A program made the position numbers and the translations under genes. The notes under the pieces were generated by a model. It had not been told where the DNA came from. It saw only the letters and a list, made by a program, of their open reading frames with translations, and searched no databases. A stretch of 7,055 nucleotides of DNA from Chryseobacterium gleum (lineage in GTDB: Bacteria; Bacteroidota; Bacteroidia; Flavobacteriales_C; GCA-002722245): the NCBI GenBank assembly GCA_945903925.1, contig CAMDPJ010000123.1, positions 1-7,055 of the forward strand, read 5' to 3'. Shown piece by piece: positions 1 to 6,281 of the stretch (position 1 is the stretch's first letter; every line of letters begins with the position of its first letter).

Positions 1-29
1 TCATCCTGAGGTACCCCGAAGGAACTATC
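1..29. repeat. Possible fragment of a dispersed TCATCCTGAG...CGAAGGA repeat
   Basis: The window opens with TCATCCTGAG, then a GGTACC palindrome (10-15), then CGAAGGA. TCCT (4-7) can pair with AGGA (20-23) around the palindrome, giving a small nested inverted repeat. The pattern resembles the intergenic TCATCCTGAG-x-CGAAGGATCT sequences scattered through many bacterial genomes, including Bacteroidota. That resemblance is from memory and was not searched. The left edge is cut by the window, so the full extent is unknown. It lies just upstream of folC and could simply be spacer. Confidence 0.3.
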
Positions 30-56
30 GTCCTATTCGTCAAAAAGTTAAACACA

Positions 57-1283
57 ATGACCTACCAGGAAACCATCGCGTATTTGTATGCCCAACTGCC
101 CATGTTTCAGCGTGTGGGACAAACTGCCTACAAAGCCGATTTATCTAACATCACGCGCATTTGTGATTTGCTCGATAATCCACAAAATAAATTTAAAACC
201 ATACATGTTGCAGGTACAAATGGTAAGGGTTCGGTAACGCACATGCTGGCTTCTGTTTTACAAGAAGCGGGTTATAAAGTTGGTATTTATTGCAGTCCGC
301 ATTTAATTGATTTTCGTGAAAGAGTGAAGGTGAACGGACAAATGATTTCCAAACAAGAAGTGATTGATTTTGTGGCGCAGTGCAAAGATTTGTTTGATGA
401 AATAGAACCTTCTTTTTTTGAATATACTACCGCTTTGGCTTTTCAATGTTTTGATCAGCAAAAGGTGGATGTGGCTATTGTTGAGGTAGGTTTGGGCGGT
501 CGATTAGATTCAACGAATGTTATCATTCCAGAACTTTCTGTGATTACAAATATCGGCTTAGACCACACCAATATTTTAGGAGATACCATAGGGAAAATTG
601 CTTTCCAAAAAGCAGGAATCATCAAGAAAGGGATTCCTGTTTTGATTGGTGAAAAGCAAAAAGAAACCGAAAAAGTATTTGAAGAAGTAGCGTTAAAAAA
701 CAATTCAACATTAAGCTATGCTCAAGCAATCGAGATTGTTTGCGACCTAAATGGCATCTACCAGAAAAAAAATGTTGCCACCGCTTTTAGTGCGATTCAA
801 CTCTTAAAGCAAAAAGGTTGGAAGATAGAAGAAATGGCTATTGAAAACGGTTTTTTACATGTGGCCAAAAACACCGCATTCATGGGAAGATGGCAGGTGT
901 TGGGCTGCAATCCAACAGTTGTTTGTGATACCGGCCACAACAAAGAAGGAGTAGAATATGTTGTGCAGCAACTCGCTCAAGAAAAATATGAGCAACTGCA
1001 TATAGTGTGGGGAGCAGTAAAAGACAAAGACCAAACAAAAGTATTGGCGCTACTGCCTAAAAACGCTATCTATTATTTTTGTTCGCCCGATTTAGAAAGA
1101 GCAATGTCGGCCAATGAATTGAAAAATTTAGCGCGACAAGAATTACTAATAGGTGAAGCTTACGCCAACGTTAATGAAGCCTTTCTAGAAGCAAAAAAGG
1201 CTGCCAATGCATCCGATTTTGTGTTTGTTGGTGGAAGTACTTTTGTGGTGGCAGAGCTGTTATCAACCCTTATTTCTGAATAG
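57..1283 (+). CDS. folC: Bifunctional dihydrofolate synthase / folylpolyglutamate synthase
   Basis: This cytoplasmic Mur-ligase-fold enzyme uses ATP to join L-glutamate to dihydropteroate or to extend the polyglutamate tail of reduced folates. The 408-residue protein shows the P-loop GTNGKGS (53-59), the family segment CSPHLIDFRERV (79-90), the metal and phosphate region EVGLGGRLDSTN (143-154), and ITNIGLDH (163-170). The lysine in AFQKAGIIK (182-190) is the one usually carbamylated in this family. The Mur-type C-terminal domain begins near MGRWQ (276-280) and carries DTGHNKEG (291-298). At 408 residues it is slightly short. The loss appears to lie between about 215 and 235, before DLNGIYQKKN, where family members usually have a longer stretch. 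The ATG at 57 follows an A-rich leader and fits the family N-terminus. It is alone on the plus strand and its last 14 bp overlap the end of exbD. Whether this homolog does both reactions cannot be read from the sequence. Confidence 0.95.
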   Translation: MTYQETIAYLYAQLPMFQRVGQTAYKADLSNITRICDLLDNPQNKFKTIHVAGTNGKGSVTHMLASVLQEAGYKVGIYCSPHLIDFRERVKVNGQMISKQEVIDFVAQCKDLFDEIEPSFFEYTTALAFQCFDQQKVDVAIVEVGLGGRLDSTNVIIPELSVITNIGLDHTNILGDTIGKIAFQKAGIIKKGIPVLIGEKQKETEKVFEEVALKNNSTLSYAQAIEIVCDLNGIYQKKNVATAFSAIQLLKQKGWKIEEMAIENGFLHVAKNTAFMGRWQVLGCNPTVVCDTGHNKEGVEYVVQQLAQEKYEQLHIVWGAVKDKDQTKVLALLPKNAIYYFCSPDLERAMSANELKNLARQELLIGEAYANVNEAFLEAKKAANASDFVFVGGSTFVVAELLSTLISE

Positions 1284-1692
1284 CAGCGAGCGATTTTACT
1301 CCCGTTTTACTCGTGATTGCCAGCATATCTACAAAAATTTGGTATTCTATTGTTTTATCCATTCTTATCATTACCACTGTTTCTCCACTAGCCTTACTGT
1401 ATTTTTCTTGTAAGATGGCCGCTTCAAGTTGTTCTGGAGCAACAGGTTGATCTTTAAAATAGTAAAGAATGGCACCAGTTGTAGCGTCTTTGGTAACAGA
1501 TAAAGTAACTTCGTTTTTCGAAGGTGTTTCAATTTTACCTTGTGAAGCTTTTGGTACACTTACCTTAATTACGCTATCGCTTTTCATTAAAGCCGCGAAG
1601 ATGAAAAAGAGCATCAAGAAAAACATGATGTCATTGAGTGCCTCGGTGTAAACGTGCACATCGTCTTTTTCTTTTTTTCTTAGATTAATCAT
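1270..1692 (-). CDS. exbD: ExbD/TolR-family biopolymer transport protein
   Basis: ExbD/TolR proteins couple the proton flow through an ExbB/TolQ channel to work on a periplasmic partner. This 140-residue protein has the expected layout: a charged cytoplasmic N-terminus (1-18), one transmembrane helix (about 19-37), and a small periplasmic domain (about 40-140). The membrane helix starts with ALNDIMF; Asp21 is the likely proton-carrying aspartate that is essential in the family. Length is typical. The ATG at 1692 overlaps the exbB stop codon as TAATG, so the two are almost certainly translated in a coupled way. At its 3' end it overlaps folC by 14 bp. Sequence alone does not decide between a TonB-type (ExbD) and a Tol-type (TolR) role. 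The name exbD is the usual default in this phylum. Confidence 0.9.
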   Translation of the reverse strand: MINLRKKEKDDVHVYTEALNDIMFFLMLFFIFAALMKSDSVIKVSVPKASQGKIETPSKNEVTLSVTKDATTGAILYYFKDQPVAPEQLEAAILQEKYSKASGETVVMIRMDKTIEYQIFVDMLAITSKTGVKSLAAIQK

Positions 1693-2384
1693 TATCTAGT
1701 AGGTTCTTTAAGTAAATCAAGGAATATCATGGTGTTCCATTCCATTTCTTGTACCGCTTTGTTAATTAAAGTATTGATCCAGTTGTAGAAAACGAAGGCA
1801 GAAATACCCACGATTAAGCCAGCTACTGAAGTCACTAATTTTACATACATACCATTAGAAACCACGTCCATTTTCAAATCTCCACCTGCTTGTGAAATAT
1901 CGTAAAACAATTGAATAACCCCTAGCAAAGTCCCTAAGAAACCAAGCATAGGAGCGATACCCGAAATCAAACGAAGAACATTGATGTTTTTTTCTAGTTT
2001 GTACACTTCAAATTTCCCTGCAATTTCCACAGAATCTTCAATCTCTTTCATTGGCATACCAATTCTTGAGATACCTTTTTCAATCATTCTTGCTACTGGT
2101 TTTTGAGAGCTTTTGCAAAAAGTTTGAGCTGATTCAATATTTCCGTTGCGAATAAAACCTTCAATGGTATTCATGAAAGTGGTATCAGAAGAAATTTGTT
2201 TTTTGATGAAAAGCAATCTCTCCACAAAGATGTAAATGGCCAAAATCGATAAAAGGGCGATGGGAATCATGATGACTCCGCCTTTTAAAACCAAGTCAAA
2301 GATGTTTAATTGCGTAGCGTGTGCCTCGGGCGCTACTGCTGCGGTAGCTGCTACTGCTGGAGTTTGAAGAAGAGTGAAAAGCAT
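1692..2384 (-). CDS. exbB: MotA/TolQ/ExbB-family proton channel protein
   Basis: This is the inner-membrane channel subunit that forms a pentamer around the ExbD helices and conducts protons. The 230-residue product has a hydrophobic, Ala-rich N-terminal stretch (1-25) and a first membrane helix at about 34-55. A cytoplasmic loop with ERLLFIKKQ and an alpha-helical segment follows (about 56-130). The second helix contains SGIAPMLGFLGTLLG (141-155), the most recognisable signature of the family. The third contains KLVTSVAGLIVGISA (182-196). Thr152 and Thr185 sit where channel threonines are expected. The frame stays open upstream to a GTG at 2474, but that would add 30 residues unlike the family. 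The ATG at 2384 gives the usual MLFTLLQTPA start, so I chose it. It is the first gene of a two-gene operon with exbD. No tonB or tolA follows. Confidence 0.9.
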   Translation of the reverse strand: MLFTLLQTPAVAATAAVAPEAHATQLNIFDLVLKGGVIMIPIALLSILAIYIFVERLLFIKKQISSDTTFMNTIEGFIRNGNIESAQTFCKSSQKPVARMIEKGISRIGMPMKEIEDSVEIAGKFEVYKLEKNINVLRLISGIAPMLGFLGTLLGVIQLFYDISQAGGDLKMDVVSNGMYVKLVTSVAGLIVGISAFVFYNWINTLINKAVQEMEWNTMIFLDLLKEPTR

Positions 2385-2722
2385 ATTTTTAGTGTTTCGT
2401 ATATTAACGTGAGCAATGGTGAAATAATTATCACTAAAATATATTAATGATAGAAGCAGATTATAGCGAGGCACAATAAATTCTTAAAAGAGTATTGTTG
2501 ATAGAGTGGTTTTTTTTTGGTTCTGTCGCATTAAAAAGCACCAAAAATAAAAGGTTAGCTTATTTTTTTAAAATACTGAGCGTTAAACATGGACAAGAAA
2601 AGACATCGCTTTCCGAAATCAATCCTATTTTATTCGGTATATTAAAAGTTGGGATTAGGAATAAATTAGGGCGCTGTCACTTATTTTAAAAAATTACAGC
2701 AAATTAAAGTATGATCTTCTCT
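2385..2722. other. Intergenic region upstream of exbB with no supported gene
   Basis: This AT-rich stretch must hold the exbB promoter on the minus strand. A plus-strand reading frame of 64 codons at 2495-2689 starts with TTG, has no recognisable motif and is probably chance. A TATTTTTG on the minus strand (2549-2542) matches the Bacteroidota -7 element TAnnTTTG, but no TTG lies at the proper distance upstream of it. A loose palindrome GTGA-N8-TCAC sits at 2419-2434, 35 bp before the exbB start, and could be an operator. Neither is strong enough to list as a site. Confidence 0.5.
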
Positions 2723-2924
2723 CAGGTGCGCGCTTCCAAGCGCGTACCTATTGTATTGGCATTTTCAATGCCCAAAATTCACAATAACTTCATTTCAATG
2801 TTAATATGAAACCTTATTTTACTTAATCACAGAAGGTCTCATCTACTTCGAAGTTAGTTTCATAAGGGTGAATAAAATCTAACACTTAGGCATTAAAAAT
2901 GCCAATACTATAGGCGCGCGCCTG
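2723..2924. repeat. About 200-bp element with imperfect inverted arms and paired hairpins (MITE- or REPIN-like)
   Basis: Two arms in opposite orientation flank a core of about 116 bp with no coding capacity. Each arm holds two stem-loops separated by exactly 8 bp. The left outer hairpin is at 2724-2749: AGGTGCGCGCTT pairs with AAGCGCGTACCT, with one G-T wobble. The left inner hairpin is GGCATT-TTC-AATGCC (2758-2772). The right inner hairpin is GGCATT-AAA-AATGCC (2889-2903), and the right outer one is the perfect palindrome AGGCGCGCGCCT (2912-2923). The right outer palindrome looks like the left one with 14 bp of its middle removed. The 8-bp spacers match at 7 of 8 positions when one is reverse-complemented. 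The core has its own inverted repeat, TATGAAAC (2805-2812) with GTTTCATA (2857-2864), and a palindrome ACTTCGAAGT (2845-2854). The outer edges read CAGG...CCTG. The structure is seen directly; mobility is inferred. Confidence 0.6.
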
Positions 2925-2986
2925 GGGAACAGTTCTATTAACACACCAACAATCCATCTCCCTCCCACTTCACAGGCATTTACACA

Positions 2987-3006
2987 TCCCTCTTCTCTAA
3001 GAGGGA
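2987..3006. repeat. Small hairpin repeat TCCCTCTT-CTCT-AAGAGGGA
   Basis: An 8-bp perfect stem (2987-2994 with 2999-3006) encloses a 4-nt loop and is followed by ATGGGGAGA. On the minus strand this reads TCTCCCCAT and then the hairpin. That resembles the CCCCAACCCTCTCC-type intergenic repeats seen in many bacterial genomes. It is not followed by a T run on either strand, so it is not a good terminator by itself, and a better one lies 14 bp away. The repeat interpretation is from recollection only. Confidence 0.35.
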
Positions 3007-3019
3007 ATGGGGAGAAAAC

Positions 3020-3051
3020 AAAAATCCCCCGAATTTCTTCGAGGGATTTTT
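3020..3051 (-). terminator. Rho-independent terminator after ftsZ
   Basis: A 14-bp stem with one C-A mismatch (3020-3033 with 3038-3051) surrounds the 4-nt loop TTTC. Its core is ATCCCCCGAA pairing with TTCGAGGGAT. Read on the minus strand, the stem runs into a T-rich tail (ATTTTTGTTTT), and on the plus strand into a run of seven T, so it could work both ways. It begins about 20 bp past the ftsZ stop codon and most likely ends the ftsQ-ftsA-ftsZ transcript. Confidence 0.85.
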
Positions 3052-3070
3052 TTATGATTTAGATTTCTAA

Positions 3071-4804
3071 TCAATCTACATTATCGTGTAAGAAAGAATT
3101 GTTTGGTCTAATTTCCGGCCCTTCTTGCGCATCGTGAGAAAGTGTGTAACGAGATACTGGCGACTCAGATGAATGAGGAACTTTCTCTAAATTAACGCTC
3201 TTTCTTATGTATGCTGGTTCGTTCTCCAATTCAGAAATTCCTGATGGAGTTTTCATTCTATAGCTTAATGCTTTCAAACGCATAATTCTCTCTTGTGATT
3301 GACGCATTTGCTCTTCTGTATCTAAGTCGTTAGAGAAGGCCTCTTCTCTTCTCAATTGAGAAATTACAGACGGCTCTTTTGGTGTTTCAATTACCGGAGA
3401 TTCCAATACCGGCTCATCATATAATTTTTTAGCAACAACTGGTTCCGGTGTTTCGAAAACTACTTCTTGTACAACACTTGTTACTGTTTTAATTTCCCAA
3501 CCTGCAGGTAAAGAATTTTCTTCTTCAAAAGTAATTACTTGATTTTGCTCAGCAAATGGTTCTTCTATATTGAAGCTTATTGTTACTTGCTCTTGCAACG
3601 CTTCTGCTTGCTGTCTTGGCACTTCAAATTCAAAAGTAAATTCATCTTCTACTTCTGGAGTTTCAATTTCAGCAGCAACTGGCTCAACAGGCAATTCTAT
3701 TTTTTCTACCACTGGCTCAACAACTGCAATCACTGGTGCAGTAGTTTCGAACAAAGGAGTAACCACTTTTTGAACTGGTTCATCTTTCGTCAACACGTGA
3801 ACAAGTTTAGCTGGCTTAGCTTCCAACTCAGAACCTACTTGCATGCTAGATTTAAATCCTGTTGCAATTAAAGTCACTGAAATGTTGTCGCCCAAAGTTT
3901 CGTCCATTCCAGTACCCCAAATAATCTCAGCAGTTGAACCTGCTTCGTGTTGAATATAGTCGGTGATTTCCGCAATCTCATCCATCATAACTTCGTTGAT
4001 GCCCGAAGTGATATTTAACAAGATATAGTTTGCCCCTTTAATGTTATTGTCGTTTAACAACGGAGAAGCCATAGCCTCTTGAACTGCAAGCAAGGCGCGA
4101 TTTTCTCCTGTTGCTTTTGCAGAACCCATAATTGCCACACCACTGTTGCTCATTACTGTTCTTACATCTTCAAAATCAACGTTGATGTATCCTGTTACCG
4201 TAATTACTTCAGCAATTCCTTTTGCTGCTGTAGTTAAAATATCATCGGCTTTACCAAAGGCTTCTTTCAACGAAAGATTACCATACATCTCTCTCAATTT
4301 GTCGTTGCACACTACTAAAAGTGTATCAACATTTTGTCTCAATTGAGTGATTCCTTCTTCGGCTTGCTTCGCTCTTTTTTTACCTTCAAATTGGAAAGGA
4401 TAAGTTACGATACCTACAGTTAAAATGCCCATCTCCTTAGCGATTTGAGCAATCACTGGCGCAGCACCGGTGCCTGTTCCACCACCCATACCTGCAGTGA
4501 TGAAAACCATACGTGTTCCTTGTAACAATTCTCTTATCTGTTCATAGTTTTCTAATGCAGCATTGTGTCCAACTTCAGCAATAGAACCAGCACCTCTGCC
4601 ATCGGTAAGAGCAGTACCTAATTGAACTTTAGTTGGTACCGGACTAGCATCCAAAGCCTGTTGGTCGGTATTGCAAATTAAGAAGTCAACACCATTGATA
4701 CCCTGCCGGTACATGTGGTTAACGGCATTACTTCCTCCTCCTCCTACTCCAATCACTTTAATGATTGAATTTTGGTCTTTTGGTAAATCGAATTGCATCA
4801 TCAT
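3071..4804 (-). CDS. ftsZ: Cell division protein FtsZ
   Basis: FtsZ is the GTP-binding tubulin homolog that polymerises into the cytoplasmic division ring and recruits the other division proteins. Starting at the ATG at 4804 the protein has 577 residues. The GTPase domain (about 10-318) shows [17 protein letters not shown] (15-31), the tubulin signature [13 protein letters not shown] (104-116), NTD (45-47) and the catalytic T7 loop [11 protein letters not shown] (208-218). A long acidic, proline-rich linker (about 325-485) is followed by a charged, helix-prone stretch (about 485-520). The C-terminal peptide that usually binds FtsA appears as [11 protein letters not shown] (527-537), with another 40 residues after it ending in [10 protein letters not shown]. 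The frame is open up to a TTG at 4852, but those 16 codons are partly made of the adjacent inverted repeat. Three ATG codons in a row (4804, 4801, 4798) follow an A-rich leader, and [10 protein letters not shown] fits known Bacteroidota N-termini. It is the last gene of the cluster. Confidence 0.98.
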   Translation of the reverse strand: MMMQFDLPKDQNSIIKVIGVGGGGSNAVNHMYRQGINGVDFLICNTDQQALDASPVPTKVQLGTALTDGRGAGSIAEVGHNAALENYEQIRELLQGTRMVFITAGMGGGTGTGAAPVIAQIAKEMGILTVGIVTYPFQFEGKKRAKQAEEGITQLRQNVDTLLVVCNDKLREMYGNLSLKEAFGKADDILTTAAKGIAEVITVTGYINVDFEDVRTVMSNSGVAIMGSAKATGENRALLAVQEAMASPLLNDNNIKGANYILLNITSGINEVMMDEIAEITDYIQHEAGSTAEIIWGTGMDETLGDNISVTLIATGFKSSMQVGSELEAKPAKLVHVLTKDEPVQKVVTPLFETTAPVIAVVEPVVEKIELPVEPVAAEIETPEVEDEFTFEFEVPRQQAEALQEQVTISFNIEEPFAEQNQVITFEEENSLPAGWEIKTVTSVVQEVVFETPEPVVAKKLYDEPVLESPVIETPKEPSVISQLRREEAFSNDLDTEEQMRQSQERIMRLKALSYRMKTPSGISELENEPAYIRKSVNLEKVPHSSESPVSRYTLSHDAQEGPEIRPNNSFLHDNVD

Positions 4805-4839
4805 TTTTTTATTTAATTGAATGTAATATTTTCTTTTTT

Positions 4840-4924
4840 GTTCAAGGTTCAAAGTTTAATGTTCAATGTTAGCTGTGTATTTTGAGTTCTGCTAACATTG
4901 AACTTTGAACATTAAACAATGAAC
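4840..4924. repeat. Large inverted repeat made of 7-bp units between ftsA and ftsZ
   Basis: The arms 4840-4873 and 4891-4924 pair at 28 of 34 positions around a 17-nt loop. The innermost 13 pairs are perfect. Each arm is itself a run of 7-bp units: GTTCAAG, GTTCAAA, GTTTAAT, GTTCAAT and then GTTAGC on the left. On the right, read on the other strand, the units are GTTCATT, GTTTAAT, GTTCAAA, GTTCAAT and GTTAGC. It fills almost the whole ftsA-ftsZ gap, starting 7 bp after the ftsA stop and ending 35 bp before the ftsZ start. On the minus strand it is followed by an A-rich stretch, so it is not a classic terminator for ftsA. On the plus strand it is followed by TAATTTTTTA. I recall similar GTTCAAT-type repeats in other Bacteroidota genomes, but this was not checked. 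Confidence 0.85.
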
Positions 4925-4931
4925 TAATTTT

Positions 4932-6281
4932 TTATTCCGCGTCTTCTTCGAAAAATTCCTTTCCCTTTTTTAAAATCTTATCAAAGAAAGAACCTTTCTG
5001 TTTTGAACTGTGTTCGGCAACGGCTGTTTTCTTATCATTTTCTATTTTTTCTGCCGCTTTCTCTTCTGCTGCTTTCTCTTCTGCTACTTTTGGTTCCTCC
5101 ACCACTTTTGGTTTGTTAGCATTTTGTTTGTCTATTACTTGCAAACCTTTTATTACTAAACCAACACCCGTTGCAAACACCGGAGAAGTAACCTCTTGCG
5201 CACCTTTAGCCAGATGCTCGTTAGGATAACCAACACGTGTATCCATTCCAGTCATGTATTCTACCAATTGTCCGATATGTTTCAATTGCGCTCCACCACC
5301 CGTTACCACAATACCTGCAATCAATTTTTTCTCGTAGCCCGAGTTTTTTATTTCGTAATAAATGTTCTCAATAATTTCTTCCATTCTGGCTTGAATGATG
5401 TGCGACAAATTCTTTACAGAAATTTCTTTTGGCTCTCTACCTCTTAAACCGGGAATAGAAACAATTTCATTTTCTTTATTCTCACTTGCCAAAGCAGAAC
5501 CGAATTTCATTTTCAATAATTCGGCTTGCGATTTAATGATGGTGCATCCTTCTTTAATGTCTTCAGTAATTACATTGCCACCAAAAGGAATAACTGCAGT
5601 GTGACGAATAATTCCTTCTTGAAAAATGGCGATGTCAGTTGTTCCACCACCTATATCTACCAGCACCACTCCCGCTTCTTTTTCTTCATCGTTCAATACA
5701 GCTTCAGAAGAAGCCAATGGCTCCAATATCAATTCCATCACTTCCAATCCCGCTTTCTGAATACACTTATGAATGTTTTTTACGGCAGCAACTTGGCCGG
5801 TAATGATATGAAAATTCGCTTCCAATCTTACTCCAGACATACCAATAGGATCTTTAATTCCAACCTCGCTATCCACTATATATTCTTGTGGAAGAACGTG
5901 AATAATTTCTTCACCAGGCAGCATCACCAACTTGTACATATCGTCGATTAATGCATCGATATCTTTTTGAGAAATTTCTTCTTCCAAAGAATTTCTCATT
6001 TTGATACCACGGTGTTGAAGAGATTTAATATGCTGTCCGGCAATACCAACATTCACCGAACGAATATCTATACCACTTTGATTTTCTGCTTCTGTAACGG
6101 CAGTCTTAATAGACTGAACTGTTTTTTCAATATTAGAAACCACACCACGTGTAACGCCTACCGATTCGGAACGACCCATTCCTAAAATCTCAATCTTACC
6201 GTATTCGTTTCTACGACCAACAATGCATACAATTTTCGTTGTACCAATATCTAAACCTACTATAACTTTTGAAGCTTCCAT
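4932..6281 (-). CDS. ftsA: Cell division protein FtsA
   Basis: FtsA is an actin-like ATPase that binds the FtsZ C-terminus and anchors the ring to the inner membrane. The 449-residue protein carries the actin-fold phosphate loops GLDIGTTK (9-16) and DIGGGTTD (209-216), and the adenosine-binding segment GIVVTGGGAQL (323-333). Subdomain 1C, typical of FtsA rather than of MreB or DnaK, occupies about 85-165. After about residue 385 comes a lysine-, glutamate- and alanine-rich linker with EEKAAEEKAAEK (401-412). The protein ends in a probable amphipathic helix, GSFFDKILKKGKEFFEED (430-447), which fits the membrane-targeting tail of the family. Length is usual or slightly long because of the linker. 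The ATG at 6281 overlaps the ftsQ stop as TAATG, which supports this start and implies translational coupling. Downstream, the inverted repeat at 4840-4924 separates it from ftsZ. Confidence 0.98.
   Translation of the reverse strand: MEASKVIVGLDIGTTKIVCIVGRRNEYGKIEILGMGRSESVGVTRGVVSNIEKTVQSIKTAVTEAENQSGIDIRSVNVGIAGQHIKSLQHRGIKMRNSLEEEISQKDIDALIDDMYKLVMLPGEEIIHVLPQEYIVDSEVGIKDPIGMSGVRLEANFHIITGQVAAVKNIHKCIQKAGLEVMELILEPLASSEAVLNDEEKEAGVVLVDIGGGTTDIAIFQEGIIRHTAVIPFGGNVITEDIKEGCTIIKSQAELLKMKFGSALASENKENEIVSIPGLRGREPKEISVKNLSHIIQARMEEIIENIYYEIKNSGYEKKLIAGIVVTGGGAQLKHIGQLVEYMTGMDTRVGYPNEHLAKGAQEVTSPVFATGVGLVIKGLQVIDKQNANKPKVVEEPKVAEEKAAEEKAAEKIENDKKTAVAEHSSKQKGSFFDKILKKGKEFFEEDAE

Noticed and set aside
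2419..2434. GTGA-N8-TCAC palindrome upstream of exbB, reminiscent of a CRP-type site
   Set aside because: The spacing is 8 rather than the usual 6 and the half sites are short; it could arise by chance in AT-rich DNA.
2519..2534. GGTTCTGTCGCATTAA, similar to the terminal repeat of IS6-family elements
   Set aside because: Only a partial match from memory, with no matching opposite end and no transposase remnant nearby.
2542..2549. Minus-strand TATTTTTG as a Bacteroidota -7 promoter element for exbB
   Set aside because: It fits TAnnTTTG, but there is no TTG at the expected distance upstream, and it would leave a leader of about 150 nt.
2495..2689. Plus-strand frame of 64 codons between ftsZ and exbB
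   Set aside because: TTG start, no recognisable domain, and AT-rich intergenic composition. It would need conservation in relatives to be credible.
2723..2924. CRISPR array, retron RNA or riboswitch
   Set aside because: There are no regularly spaced direct repeats, no reverse transcriptase or cas gene nearby, and no riboswitch core I recognise; the symmetrical inverted arms fit a mobile repeat better.
3539..3871. Plus-strand open frame of 110 codons opposite the ftsZ linker
   Set aside because: The Phe/Trp/Ser-rich product is the complement of the Glu/Pro-rich linker codons; the low-complexity linker explains the open frame.
4840..4924. Rho-independent terminator of ftsA
   Set aside because: On the minus strand the stem is followed by an A-rich stretch rather than a T run, and ftsZ starts 35 bp later.
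5526..5951. Plus-strand open frame of 141 codons opposite ftsA
   Set aside because: It lies wholly antisense to a clear ftsA, has a His/Asn/Phe-rich composition typical of a reverse-complement shadow, and shows no motif.
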